Source: Saturnia japonica (taxonomy: Eukaryota > Arthropoda > Insecta > Lepidoptera > Saturniidae). Taken from it: 64,000 bases of DNA. The position numbers were made by a program, and so were the translations under genes. The stretch spans positions 3,534,001 through 3,598,000 of the forward strand of contig CM065309.1 of the NCBI GenBank assembly GCA_033032175.1, read 5' to 3'. A model generated the notes under the pieces. The model searched no databases. It worked only from the letters and a program-made list of their open reading frames with translations, and had not been told where the DNA came from. Shown piece by piece: positions 41,454 through 52,631 of this stretch; positions within the stretch are counted from its first letter, which is position 1, and every line of letters begins with the position of its first letter.

Positions 41454-41542
41454 CACCGTGGGGTTTTAGTCAGTAAGAGTCTGACATACCCCTCTCGAGC
41501 TGCCCGGCTCGGGAGGCGGATCCATGCAGGATTTCCCCACGT
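41454..41542 (+). promoter_or_regulatory. 3' tail with two stem-loops (E)
   Basis: SL1 GTCAG/CTGAC at 41469-41485; SL2 ATCC-ATGCA-GGAT at 41520-41532. Confidence 0.75.
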
Positions 41543-41572
41543 AAAAAAAAAAAAAAAAAAAAAAAAAAGTTT

Positions 41573-42132
41573 GGGGTGGGGTCGAGCAGGCGTGATGAGG
41601 TACTTGTATCTCTGATCTGCAGGAGGTGGACCCACAGGCGCAATACAGTTCTTTCCTTTTGGAGAGAGCCTTAGCCTGCCACCTCAAGACCGTAGTGCGT
41701 GGTGAAGAGCCACATCCTTCTCGAGGTGACCCTGTCTCGCTGAACACTACGGATCTAGGCTGGAGAGCCGATAAACACTCCTGGGTGTGGCGTGTGAGCA
41801 GCGCACTCAGTACCGGGTTGGGGCCGATGAGGGCTCAAGTTGAGTCCCAAGGGCCCAATTCCGGGGATCGGCTGGCGGGAGTGGTTGTCTTCATACCGAT
41901 CCCGGCTGGCGCACTGCGAACTGGAGGAGGAGTTAAAGGTGATGGATTGTACAAATATCATAGTATTACCCCAGGAGGGTACCAGCTCCTCAGGAGTTGG
42001 AGAATCCCTCCCCGGGCCTAGCCCGGGCTGCCCCACGTTTTCTGGGGGGGGCAAATTTGTACATGAGCTTAATCTAAATACGATAACCTTGGCACGAAAA
42101 TGGATTCCCGATCAGGAACATTCCACGACGAC
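41573..42132 (+). mobile_element. B3: 5' UTR of a B-type element, cut by the gap
   Basis: Matches the start of B1: shared hairpin series, one structured RNA element (41967-42059) and the beginning of the short peptide frame (MDCTNIIVLPQEGTS). It follows poly(A)-GTTT instead of a clear telomeric unit. Coding regions would lie inside or beyond the N run. Confidence 0.8.
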
Positions 42133-42232
42133 NNNNNNNNNNNNNNNNNNNNNNNNNNNNNNNNNNNNNNNNNNNNNNNNNNNNNNNNNNNNNNNNNNNN
42201 NNNNNNNNNNNNNNNNNNNNNNNNNNNNNNNN
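42133..42232. other. Assembly gap of exactly 100 N
   Basis: A conventional unknown-length scaffold gap. Sequence changes from GC-rich telomeric retrotransposons to AT-rich DNA across it, so the order and orientation of the two sides are not proven by this sequence. Confidence 0.95.
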
Positions 42233-42720
42233 GTTTTTCTTCATATGAGTGGCTAGTTATGGGTTCTCACATTATTCACAATAAAAAACAAGTATCAGAA
42301 CAATTATTTCTAATGAAACTCATAGAGATAGCCTGCATGAAGCAACCGGTGACTTCATGGATTAATCAATCAGATGCGAAAAAATATTCTTTATTTATTT
42401 ATTATCGTCCATATATCAATGTGGTTCAAAAATCATCGTCCCTTATTTAGTACTTGTACAAAATAGTAAAATAAATTTTGTTTATATTTTTGAATACTCT
42501 GGATTTTCGCAAAGGCACACTACACGTGGTTGTTCGTATGTTCTTTTATTTGTAAAATATCTATGTAATACCAAGCCCGATGAAGCTGTCAAAGCCTCTA
42601 ATGACTCCAAGGTCCATAATGCTAACAGTATAGATAGTTCGGAGTTTTTTTTTTACAATATACCTGTAGCGTCTATATAACTGGATAATCTATAAAAGTG
42701 ATCTGATTTTTCTCACTGTA
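42233..42720. other. AT-rich flank without a recognisable gene
   Basis: No supported coding region. It contains a ~70-base segment (42573-42640, CCAAGCCCGATGAAGCTG...) repeated in direct orientation just beyond the next transposon (44621-44688). Confidence 0.5.
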
Positions 42721-44615
42721 TAGCCCAGTCATATTAGGTAAAAAAAGGGGTCAACCTCGGAAAGAAAGATAATAAGCTGCAAATTGGTATGAACCTTTGT
42801 TTTGTCATTCTAAATGTTGTCTCAAAAGTCACAATCGTTATCGTGTCCGCGTCTCAAGATATTCAAGGTCAAAGGTCACAAAAATCGGTTTTTCGCGAAT
42901 ATCTGGCTTCCTATCGGTTAAATGAGATTTGCATTTATTATAAAAGTTGTAGGCTATAAAATTCCCTACAACTTTTGTTTATACTTTTTTTTCATACAAC
43001 CAACCGTTTTGAAGGTAGAGCGCGAAGAGTGCACATCGTACAGTCATATACGGCCTAATGCAAGGTCAAGCGTGAGTTATGGTTATCAGTACGTTATAAA
43101 GTCAATTATTTACTTGGAAATTATAATTATTAAACAATGCCTATTATTTATGTACTAACTATTAATTATTTATATTTAATTAAAGTAAGTAACTTGATTA
43201 TTTATATATAATTATTCATATTTAACTATTTAAGTATAAAATATTATTAATTCTGGATTATATATTTTAGTTTTATTTTAAGTTAAAATGATAGTAAGAG
43301 TATATATTTTACACATATTTTTATTTATTATTAAATACAGCATAATATACATTTGTCAAAATGTGAGTTCAAATATCAAAAGTATCTTTGTTGATTTTAA
43401 TTGTAATGAAATTGGAAATGGAAGCTAATTATCTTCTTCTTCTTCGTCGTCTTCTTCTTCTTGTCGCTCAAAAATGTTCGATTCATTGTCATCATCCTCA
43501 TTATCTGTCATGTTCATCTCCAAACCTTCCAGAATATCGGGATCATATGTATTTTCTTCATCGGGATTACTTGGATACAGTGAAGCGTTGAGGCAAGCTT
43601 GTCCGTTGCACTGGCCGCAAGCTAAAGAACATTGTAGCCCTGATTTTCTGCATCCACAGCGGGAACCACAACCATTTTTGCAATTGCAAAATATTACGTT
43701 TAGTAGTTCGGCTGGTGCTGGAGGTAATAACGTTCGTATGGGCTCCAGGATTTCATTTTCAAGCATCCAGCCCCATTCTTGAGGTTCTAAGTCCTTCCCT
43801 AACCACGTTTGAATCTGGTAGTAGACACGTTTTATGTGTTGATGAGCTGCTACACTTGTTGGTGGAAGTGTTGACAGTTGTACAGGTTTATTTAGTTTTG
43901 TAAATTTGATGAATTGCGTGTAGCGGAAATGATCAATGTTGTCCTCAGATTTTGGAGCATTATATAATGCCAACAAGATGCGCACTCTATTTTCTAATAA
44001 TGTTTGTTTTGGGCAGTTTTCTTGTTGAAATACTTCCACCAGTTTATCTAAATCAGGAATTTTTTCCAATGCTCTAGTAACAGTTTTTTTTCCTTTTTTA
44101 AATAGCGCAGAAGTCGTGTCACAGCCACTGAATGCGTGTAAAAATAAAATGTGCTTTTTAGTACGAGGATATTGGTCAAAACTTTTAGTAGAATATATTT
44201 GTGATTTGACATTGCCTTTGCCAACTTTTTTCAAAAAAATTTCTAACTTCTAACTTTCTAACTAATAACTCACGCTTGACCTTGCATTAGGCCGTATATG
44301 ACTGTACGATGTGCACTCTTCGCGCTCTACCTTCAAAGCGGTTGGTTGTATGAAAAAAAAGTTTAAACAAAAGTTGTAGGGAATTTTATAGCCTACAACT
44401 TTTATAATAAATGCAAATCTCATTTAACCGATAGGAAGCCAGATATTCGCGAAAAACCGATTTTTGTGACCTTTGACCTTGAATATCTTGAGACGCAGAC
44501 ACGATAACGATTGTGACTTTTGAGACAACATTTAGAATGACAAAACAAAGGTTCATACCAATTTGCAGCTTATTATCTTTCATTCCGAGGTGAAAGCCCT
44601 AATATGACTGGGCTA
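42721..44615 (-). mobile_element. DNA transposon-like unit with ~350-bp terminal inverted repeats
   Basis: Ends TAGCCCAGTCATATTAGG and its inverse. The left repeat 42721-43081 and right repeat 44265-44615 match with few differences apart from a short replacement near the left tip. GTA flanks both ends (42718-42720, 44616-44618) and may be a target duplication. One gene-like frame lies between the repeats on the minus strand. I do not recognise the superfamily. Confidence 0.7.
43425..44234 (-). CDS. CXC-domain protein inside the TIR unit, 269 aa
   Basis: The product carries HILFLHAFSGCDTTSALF near residue 30, a segment I associate with a widespread, repetitive arthropod protein family. It also has a cysteine cluster (CNCKNGCGSRCGCRKSGLQC...CGQC, about 180-210) resembling the Tesmin/TSO1 CXC zinc-binding domain, and a very acidic tail. 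CXC domains bind DNA in known proteins, so a DNA-binding part of a transposon protein is plausible. The family members I recall are longer, so this may be the C-terminal remainder of a larger gene; the start (ATG at 44232-44234) sits close to the inverted repeat. No transposase catalytic motif is visible. Confidence 0.55.
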   Translation of the reverse strand: MKKVGKGNVKSQIYSTKSFDQYPRTKKHILFLHAFSGCDTTSALFKKGKKTVTRALEKIPDLDKLVEVFQQENCPKQTLLENRVRILLALYNAPKSEDNIDHFRYTQFIKFTKLNKPVQLSTLPPTSVAAHQHIKRVYYQIQTWLGKDLEPQEWGWMLENEILEPIRTLLPPAPAELLNVIFCNCKNGCGSRCGCRKSGLQCSLACGQCNGQACLNASLYPSNPDEENTYDPDILEGLEMNMTDNEDDDNESNIFERQEEEDDEEEEDN

Positions 44616-46897
44616 GTAGTCCAAGCCTAGTGAAGCTGTAAAAGCCATATGAGGCTTCAGGGTCCTTAACACTAACATTATAGTTAGATCGAAAAAATTA
44701 AATTAAAATACAAATCGGTTAACATTTATCCAATAAGAGATGATACGATAACAGTTAACTGAGATTATATTTGGGAAAATTATACCAAACGTCTCACAAA
44801 ATCTTGAAGAAATCCACAGGAAGGCACTGACTGTGGCGCTTTGTCATCAGACCGGCGGAATGTTCGCAATTGGATTTGACATTTCGATAAGAATGAATAG
44901 TTACCGAGTTGTCGATAACCTGATTATGACAGCACGACATCTCAAAAACGCATTATTTCCATCCCCTTTACGATTAAATTTGAGCTTTAGTGCTAACAGT
45001 TTAAAGTTGAAAATAAATTATTTTGAAAACAGACAATTTCTATAGATAGGTAACCAGTGAATCAAAGTAATGCGTCATTAGGCAAGTTGAGTTTGGCATT
45101 CAAGGTCCTCCCCCCAGAGAGCGCAATTTGGAGCGATTGATATTTCCCTCCCATTCAGTGTGCCTTCCCTGCTAGTTTGTTTGGATGACATGCCATTTCG
45201 AGGGCGTAATGTCAGATTGCATCTGGGGAATTCTTTCTTCTAAGAATAATATATAAACAGTATATATCTGTAAAGTATAGGTGAGTGATAAGGTCATATA
45301 TTTTACAACTTTACTTTAAAAAAAAATTTGAAAAATAATTACGACTTCCAAAAGAGGAGGCGGTTTTCAATTCAGATGTTTAGGTACTTTTTATGGATAT
45401 TCAGTCGTAACTTCTTTGTTTATGAACTTATTTTGATGATTATTGTTTTGTTAGAAAGGAGATATCTCAAGAGTTGCCCCACTGTCATTAAAATTGAACC
45501 TTCGACTTCGAAGATAAACCAGGGAACTCCACAAAATAATTGAAAATGGTTTTCTTTTTTGTTAAAAATTTTCTTGTATCAGGTATGATCGTTATAAAAA
45601 CTTAAAATATTGTGTCTATGTTTGACCGCGCTAATCTCTAAGAAATGTAGGTCATAAAGAAATTTCTTTGAATATTTCTCGTTACTTGTGGTAGTTCGAC
45701 TGGTGTTATACCACCAACTTATAGAAGATCGCAGCCATGTAACCTTGTGTTATATTTCTAAGCGTAACGTGAAGAGAATGATATTTGCCGAGATGACAAC
45801 GGTGACCGCCGATGGATATAAATCTCTCGGTGGTAGCCGTTGTGTTTAAATTGTACAGTGCTTACCATCAGGGAAGGTACCGTCAATGTGCCGAGCTATT
45901 ATAAAAAAATCTTAGATTTCTCTTTACTTGTGGCAGTTGAATGGTGAATTACCTCCACCCTACAAAAGATCGCAGCCATATAACCTTCTGTTATGTTTTC
46001 ATGTTTCTTGCGGAATTGGTACTTGGTCGGCAACGCGCTAGTGTTAACCGTAGTGTTACAAGCATTCATAGGCATTCAATGGTTTGAAAACGGTTAGGTT
46101 ACAAGTTTAATAATAGTGTACCAACATTTACTTCAAGTAATGTTACCAAATGTACCAATAGGTCTAAAGTAAATTTCATCTAACTAGTTACTAGTCTATT
46201 TGCCGATGGTAACGATACGCTGTGACATGACTTGGGCGGGACTGCGAACCAGGTAAATAACTATAATAGTAGCTATGGGCTATAAGTGGAGGTACATAAT
46301 ATTATTTATTTACAGAGCTTATGTATAAGGTACGATTTGCTAACATACTTTATCAGAATACTTAACCTGAGATAAAGTCAAAATTTGCTCATTTAAATCG
46401 TACTTTTAAATTTATAGTACTTAAATTATAAAGAATAGGCTTTTTTTGTTTAATCGTTAGTTTAAATGCACTAATTTCTAGAACTACCAGCCAGGTTTTT
46501 ATTAAACGAGTTTTATTCGATATTTCAATAATTATAAAAGCATGTAGCGCGCAAGAAATTTGTTTAGTTTAAATTTCCCTTTCTCCCTATTAATTTACGC
46601 TAAAAGCTTTTAAAATAATTGAAATATTGAATGATAGATTATTTTTAAAAGTATTTTAATTAAAAAAATATTCGTATTCTTCGCAGCCACCCCTTTCATT
46701 TGATACCGATATCATCATCTGCCATCTTTGGGAGTCCAGTATATTACATACAGAATGACGCCACTTCACGCATTGTCATCCAAAGTAAGTGTGTATGAAA
46801 AATTTTAGCACAATCGGTTGAGGATAACTGTTCTAAAATTCCGTTCTAAAATTTGACCCATACTAAAAAAGCAAGTTAAATAAAAGCTTGTAATTAT
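44616..46897. other. Gene-poor AT-rich stretch with repeat fragments
   Basis: No supported gene. 45340-45540 is an interspersed-repeat piece (GACTTCCAAAAGAGGAGG... AACTTCTTTGTTTATGAAC) related to 48010-48180 and, in reverse, 62990-63180. 45655-45745 and 45905-45990 are diverged direct repeats sharing AGATCGCAGCCAT(G/A)TAACCTT. Confidence 0.5.
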
Positions 46898-47115
46898 TGT
46901 TACGACCTGTTACAACACGATTAAAAAGATGGAGAAAGTCCTGTTCCCGAAATATCTCGAAGCAACTACAAACTTCTCAGGACTTCGAAATAATGTTCGC
47001 GTCGTAAACAACCGCGGCGCATGTATGTGTAAACATCGCAGCTTACACCACATGTATAAGGCTTATCACTTCGATTACGTCATCGAGTAGGCATTGAAAG
47101 TAAACAATACAAACA
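46898..47115 (+). repeat. Partial LTR, related to the solo LTR at 48609
   Basis: Begins TGTTACGACCTGTTACAAC and follows the first ~200 bases of the 48609 copy, then stops and runs into a SINE tail. 5' part of an LTR only. Confidence 0.6.
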
Positions 47116-47122
47116 ACAAACA

Positions 47123-47248
47123 AAATAGGCTCGCCCCTGATTACATGCCACCTAAAAAACATAAACGGCGAACTGTGGGTGTACATTAGTATGCCTCTGA
47201 CTAACCCTTCGGAGATACAGGCGTGATGGTATGTTATGTTATGTTATG
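47123..47248 (+). repeat. Truncated SINE 3' end
   Basis: Matches the 3' half of the SINE at 60163-60415 (AATAGGCTCGCC..., CGGCGAACTGTGGGTGTAC, CTAACCCTTCGG) and ends in repeated TATGT units. Confidence 0.65.
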
Positions 47249-48608
47249 CCTAGTGTGGGATGTGGCAGTCAAGTGCAGCTGCCGGAACACACCATATAGG
47301 TGCTTGGCGACAGATTTTTAACTTGAGTTTGGTAGCAAACCATACGGGCATTAGAAAATTCCCTACCACCATGTAAGGTTATAAGCTATATAATTTCACG
47401 CTATAATCCTAAGAAGCGGAGCAGTAAGCGTGAACTTTAATCCGCATGACAATCTGTAGGCAAGTCCGGGAAGTAAGACGACGATAGACTACACAGGGGC
47501 GTTGGTGGCGGTACGGTGTGATATGAAGTTGATCGAGAAACCGTGGGACACGACCAGTATACAGTCAAAGTCTGCATAAAACGGAACAAAACATACACCT
47601 TCCAATATGGGCCAATTTGAATGGTGAATCGCAGTTGCAAACCATTTTGTTGTCCCATTCACCCCCAATTCCTTCCTATGCCAACAATCTTTTCTCTCGT
47701 GTGCACCGGCTCGAACATCGTTGCCGATATAAAATTAAGAAGATCCAAATAAACTGTGAATCTTGTGGAATCCAAGTGTCCTAACCCTGACCTCATCAAA
47801 ACTGGTGAGTAATTGTGATATATCCAACAACCAATGTATATTAATATCGTAAATATTAGAGAACGCATCACTTGAAAATAACTAATTTGAATGTACTACA
47901 ATAGTTGAATGATCTAGGTATACAATTACATTTATCCATGAGGGCTAAGCAGTAGATGATGATATATTTGCAATTTCAATGGAAACCAAGTCGCGGTCAC
48001 TAGCTTGTTTTAACTGACTTCAAAAAAAGAAGGAGGTTCTCAATTCGATTGTATTTTTATGGATGTTCAGGCATAACTTCTTTGTTTATGAACCGCTTTA
48101 GATGATTATTTTTTCGTTGGAAAGAGCATGTCTCAATATGAACTCCTAAAAATCATAGAGGTTGATTTTCTTTTTTTGTTAAAAATTATCTTGTAACAGC
48201 TACATCACGAATAGAACGGTAATATAATCCAATATTTTCCAAGTCAAAATGTTTACAAGTCTCAATAAAAACATATAAAGAATACGTTAGGAAAACCACA
48301 TTGAATTGTAAAGTAAGAAAAAACAAGCTAACCTGAAATATTATACTTTGGCTAACGACCTCGGCTCTTTAAGAGATTCGTGGCGCTTGTTTTTCTTTAA
48401 CCCTACACGACTTGTTTTTATAACACACACGACATGTTAAAAGAATAGTGTAAGGAAATCTTTTGATATTTCAATAAAACTAAAAATATACATATCTACT
48501 ATTTAAATAATTATTTTAAGATTTAAAAAGTGTTGTTCTTAATGCTCTATACTATACCTACCCTATACCGAACCTGAATAATAAATTATATTTGCAATAA
48601 AAACATAG
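47249..48608. other. Gene-poor stretch
   Basis: No supported gene. Contains the repeat piece 48010-48180 (TGACTTCAAAAAAAGAAGGAGG..., a common form in lepidopteran genomes). Open frames on the minus strand (47437-47871) show no domain. Confidence 0.45.
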
Positions 48609-49058
48609 TGTTACGACCTGTTACAACCCGATTAAAAAGATAGAGAAAATCCTGTTCCCGAAATATCTCGAACTTCTCAGGACTTCGAAATAATGTTCGC
48701 GTCGTAAACAACCGCTGCGTATGTTTGTGTAAATATCGCAGTTTACACACACATGTATAGGGCTTATCGCCTCGATGACGTCATCGACTAGGCATAGAAA
48801 CTAAACATCAAGAAAGTCAGCGACGATTTATCACGATTTTTCTACGATAATTTAGTGTAGGCATTTAAGCGACTCAGGCGCGGCGCCGAGGCAGTTCAGT
48901 TTTCAATTATAAAGCGATAACAACGAGCGATAAATAGGAAACGAAACCACAGTGTAATAAATAAGGGTTGTGAGTACGTGTAATTCGTAACTGAGTGAAA
49001 TTGAAATAAATCTTCTTCAAGTCAAACATCGGCATTTTTAATACCCACGGTTGTAACA
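48609..49058 (+). repeat. Solo LTR-like repeat, ~450 bp
   Basis: Starts TGTTACGACC and ends GGTTGTAACA, an inverted TG...CA pair. AATAAA signals lie near 48957 and 49005. The flanking four bases ATAG and ATAC differ by one, so a target duplication is only suggestive. No internal retroviral genes are nearby, as expected for a solo LTR. Confidence 0.55.
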
Positions 49059-52000
49059 ATACGATAATGTTAGAACAAGGAAGAAAGACATTCTAAATTG
49101 TACGTGGTTTAGAAGTTATATATATTTTTTTATTTAAATGAAAATTATTACTAATAGTATATATAATAATCAACATAAGAGTTATAAATAAATAAAAAAA
49201 TAGAGTGTACTAAAATAAATTAAAAACTCAAAGCGAATGCTAAGAAAATTTACAAACTTTATTTCTTGTTTTAACATTGATACTTTGCTAAGTAATTTAT
49301 GAAATTAATTCTTTTTTTAAATAACATATTTAATACTCATAATAAGTGTTACAAATAAATATAAAATAATATAAATAATTAAAACAACGCTCTGAAACTT
49401 CTCTTTACAAATTTATATTTGTAAAATTAATTTACATATTAAATTATATTTTTTGATTGTGTTCTTTGATATTTATTATTTATGTTGTACGATATATTAT
49501 TTTATTACATTATTTATACTATTTAATTCCAGATTTGTAATTTAAATACTAAAAAGTTTCTGATATACAGAAGAGTAATAGCGCCATTAGTTGAAATACT
49601 AACACAAAAATAAACAGAAAAACATATAGATACCTATAACAAAAGTACATCTTTTACTATTCTTGAAAAAAAAAATTGTATCTAGTTTTGGAGGAAGAAA
49701 CAGGGGAAACACAAGAACATTGTGACTTCGTCTATTTTACTTACGTTTAATGAGCTAGTTAGTTTTAGTTAGGGATCGAGCTGCAATTGCCTCTTTCGAG
49801 GTCTATTCGCTGATTCAAGAATAGCGCGACAGCAATAGATTTGTGTTAAAAAGTATTATTCAAATGTCTTGCCGGCCGCGTTTCCTGTAAATTATATGGG
49901 ATTTTCCTATTTTATCATAAATTACAAATATTGAGATACGATTGATACAAGTGGCATAACGTAATTGCTAAAGAACATTAAAATAGCTGACCCATATTTT
50001 CACTTTTGCACTTTATCGAGATACGGTATAAAAAATCTAACTGCTGTCATATTTAGAGTTAAAAAGATTATTAATAGATGGTATCTCCTAATATACAATA
50101 GTTGTAAATAGCATTCCTAAAAAAAAGGATTTTGTAAAAATATATATAATCATTTTTAAACAAGAATATTAATTTTAAGCTCTTTCTTTATTTTTTGTCA
50201 GTAGTAATTTTAATCCGCGATTTTGATGAAGCATGAAGATACGGCAAGACCACAAAAAAGACCTTAAAGAAATAATATAATAGAGATTGTTCATCTGTAG
50301 CAAATACCAAATAAAAATTATAGTACCTTCTTTAAGTAGTTTATAACATACGGTTCTAGACTGCGTCTAGCTTTATCGTACAGCTAAACCGTACTTCAGC
50401 TAATGACCACAGCTCTTTAGAAAGCACTCAAGTAGCCAGTTTTTTCCTGTCCTTACACACGCCTTGCGTTAGATGACATACTCACCGTACTTATAAAAGG
50501 GACCCTTGAAAATCCTTTTAAGGAGGTATAAAAAACCATGAAACTTCGTACAAAAATGAAAGAACAATCGATTCAGTAAATTGAAACGTTTAGTAAGTTT
50601 TACTAGGTTTTTGTATAAAGCGGTAATACCCGCTACAAAGAGCAGTGAATATTATTTAAAAAATACTTATTAGTACAATATATTTTTAATGAGTTAAAAG
50701 TTTTCATAAGGAATTATCTTACAATAGGCATAATTATACATTAATATCTTTAGAGCCACAGAACGAGTGAATTCATTTATTTAAATCTATGATTAAATTG
50801 CTTTCTTAAACATGGAAATAAAAATCTTGTATTAAAAATTGTACTTTCATTACATTCATTTTGTAAATATAAATTTTTATAATTTATTTTAGAGCTTGAT
50901 CATTAAAGACATCAATAACTATTAATGAATATACTAAGGACTATTACGACAATCAGGACTCCGGTCCTTCTGAAATTGGTTATAAATATGTTAGGGTGAT
51001 GTGAACACTTAATATTTGCTGGATTACATACCTTTTTGCTACTTCATACTTATATTTTAAATGTGCAGTTTTTTGTAAAGGAGACGGTTTCCAAAAACAG
51101 GCTCCTGGGTACAAACTCACGCATCTTATCTACGCTCGCGTGAACACAAGATTAAAATGATTTTTATCTGGATAAAAAGTATCCGGTCTTAATCTGGATT
51201 ATAAGCTTTCCGTGTGCCAAATTTCATCCAAATCCATTTAGCCGTATTGCTTGATTTGAACGAATAAACCAACTCACTTTTGCATTTATAATATAACTTA
51301 AAATTATAAATGGAGTACTTAACCTGCTGACTTTTATTTGGTCTGTGAATTTCACTCTATATATCTTTCGTAAATAATATAAAGAAGAAATATATATTAT
51401 ATATTTCCTCTTTATCGTTCTTATTTATATTATTTAGAAACATAAAAGAAGATACCTGCTAAAGTAAAGGTATGTACAGAGCTAATACCTTTTCTAATAA
51501 CTCAAGAGCTTTCTATACATTATGACACAAAGACCATCAAAACATAGTTATTATTTCGTCGGGTTCTGCTATCTAAGCGGCTTATGGGAAAAATCAATTT
51601 CGTTTGTCATAGCCACTGGGGAAACCATAAGTTTCGGAAACATTTTAAAATATGTCCAATTAATATTTAGTTATTAAATTTAAGTATTCGATGTAACTTT
51701 AAAAAAATCTATTAAAGCTGTCATGTTAGATGAACAAATTATTTAAATATATTTTCTTTGAAGAATGTTGAAAAAATTTAATTTTAAGTTGTTAATAATA
51801 ACGATAAACTTAATCTTCTAAATGATGTTTGGGTCCTTAATTTTGGATTTTTTTAAAAGAGATCCAAAGAGAAACAAAATCACTGAGAAAATAAATATAC
51901 ATATATAAATAAATATTTCTTAATCAGTATTCATTATAGACAAAAATAAAACGAAAAAAGTCAGTAAATAAAATTAAGCTTTAACGTCCATAGTTTACTA

Positions 52001-52182
52001 TAATAATTGGGCACAGTATTCGATACCCGAGTAACCCTACTTGTGTCGACAGAATTAATTTCCTGGCTCTATAACTCTCGTATATTGGATGCTCGACGAC
52101 AGTTGCGAGTGGCTCCGATTTATGGCGCTAGTGTCGCGGCCAAGTACAGCCACAATATAGTGTTCCGTACTCGCACATAAAA
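49059..52182. other. AT-rich gene-free stretch with one LINE tail
   Basis: No supported gene or RNA. 51090-51300 resembles the 3' end of an RTE-type LINE (CCGTGTGCCAAATTTCATCCAAATCC...). Confidence 0.5.
51090..51300 (+). repeat. Probable RTE-clade LINE 3' tail
   Basis: Contains ATTTCATCCAAATCCATTTAGCCGT followed by an AT-rich end. I recognise this pattern from RTE-type LINEs of insects; recognition is from memory of the pattern only. Confidence 0.45.
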
Positions 52183-52328
52183 ACATATGTTGGTACGTAT
52201 GATGGCCTAATAATATTTAATTACATACAAAAATAATTATATTAAATACTACCTATTACATATGTTGGTTCGTATGATGGCCTAATAATATTTATTTACG
52301 TACAAAAAGAATTATATTAAATACTGCC
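52183..52328 (+). repeat. 75-bp minisatellite, left part (interrupted)
   Basis: Two units starting ACATATGTTGG at 52183 and 52258. The second is broken after 71 bases by the provirus and resumes at 59279. Confidence 0.85.
52325..52328 (+). repeat. Target-site duplication TGCC (left)
   Basis: TGCC here and at 59275-59278 directly flank the two LTRs. Four-base duplications are typical of errantivirus integrases. Confidence 0.85.
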
Positions 52329-52631
52329 AATTACGTAGTTGACTGTCCGTAGGAGGTTTTTAAAAAGAAAGGCGATTTTTGGTCCTTTACAAAACTTATA
52401 ATAAAATTAATTAATTACAATATATAAATCTTAAACTAAGGTGTGAACCTCCAAGCTCAGGCGATCGAGCGAGATTGTTCCTCTGTCATTCTTTCATGTT
52501 CCCACGAAGTGTTCATTTTACCTGGTCAGCGATTTCCGATAATTCACGTGGGAACTTGCATTGTAATTTGAGTCCGCGTTACCTGGTTCTGGGTGGTCGA
52601 GTACGTTAGGTAGGTAGGACAGTAGGTAACA
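52329..52631 (-). repeat. Provirus 3' LTR
   Basis: Same 303 bases as 58972-59274 apart from about six substitutions. On the coding strand it follows the purine tract. Confidence 0.9.

Larger units (their letters stand above)
35393..41568 (+). mobile_element. E: mosaic SART-type retrotransposon with ORF1 and ORF2
   Basis: Starts with an A-type ribozyme and A-type 5' UTR as far as GGAGGGCCATTA (35536), then switches within a few bases to D1-type 5' UTR (CTTGCCACCGTCGATCTCG). Coding region and 3' UTR resemble B1. The 5' junction is GGTT (35389-35392) directly against GGGG, exactly the join expected for a ribozyme-cleaved 5' end inserted between T and A. Poly(A) 41543-41568. Confidence 0.85.

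Noticed and set aside
42922..43158. 78-codon frame in the left inverted repeat of the TIR unit
   Set aside because: It lies within the terminal repeat, and the reverse copy at the right arm does not keep it as a gene.
47437..47871. Two minus-strand frames of ~70 codons
   Set aside because: Short, no motif, no supporting context.
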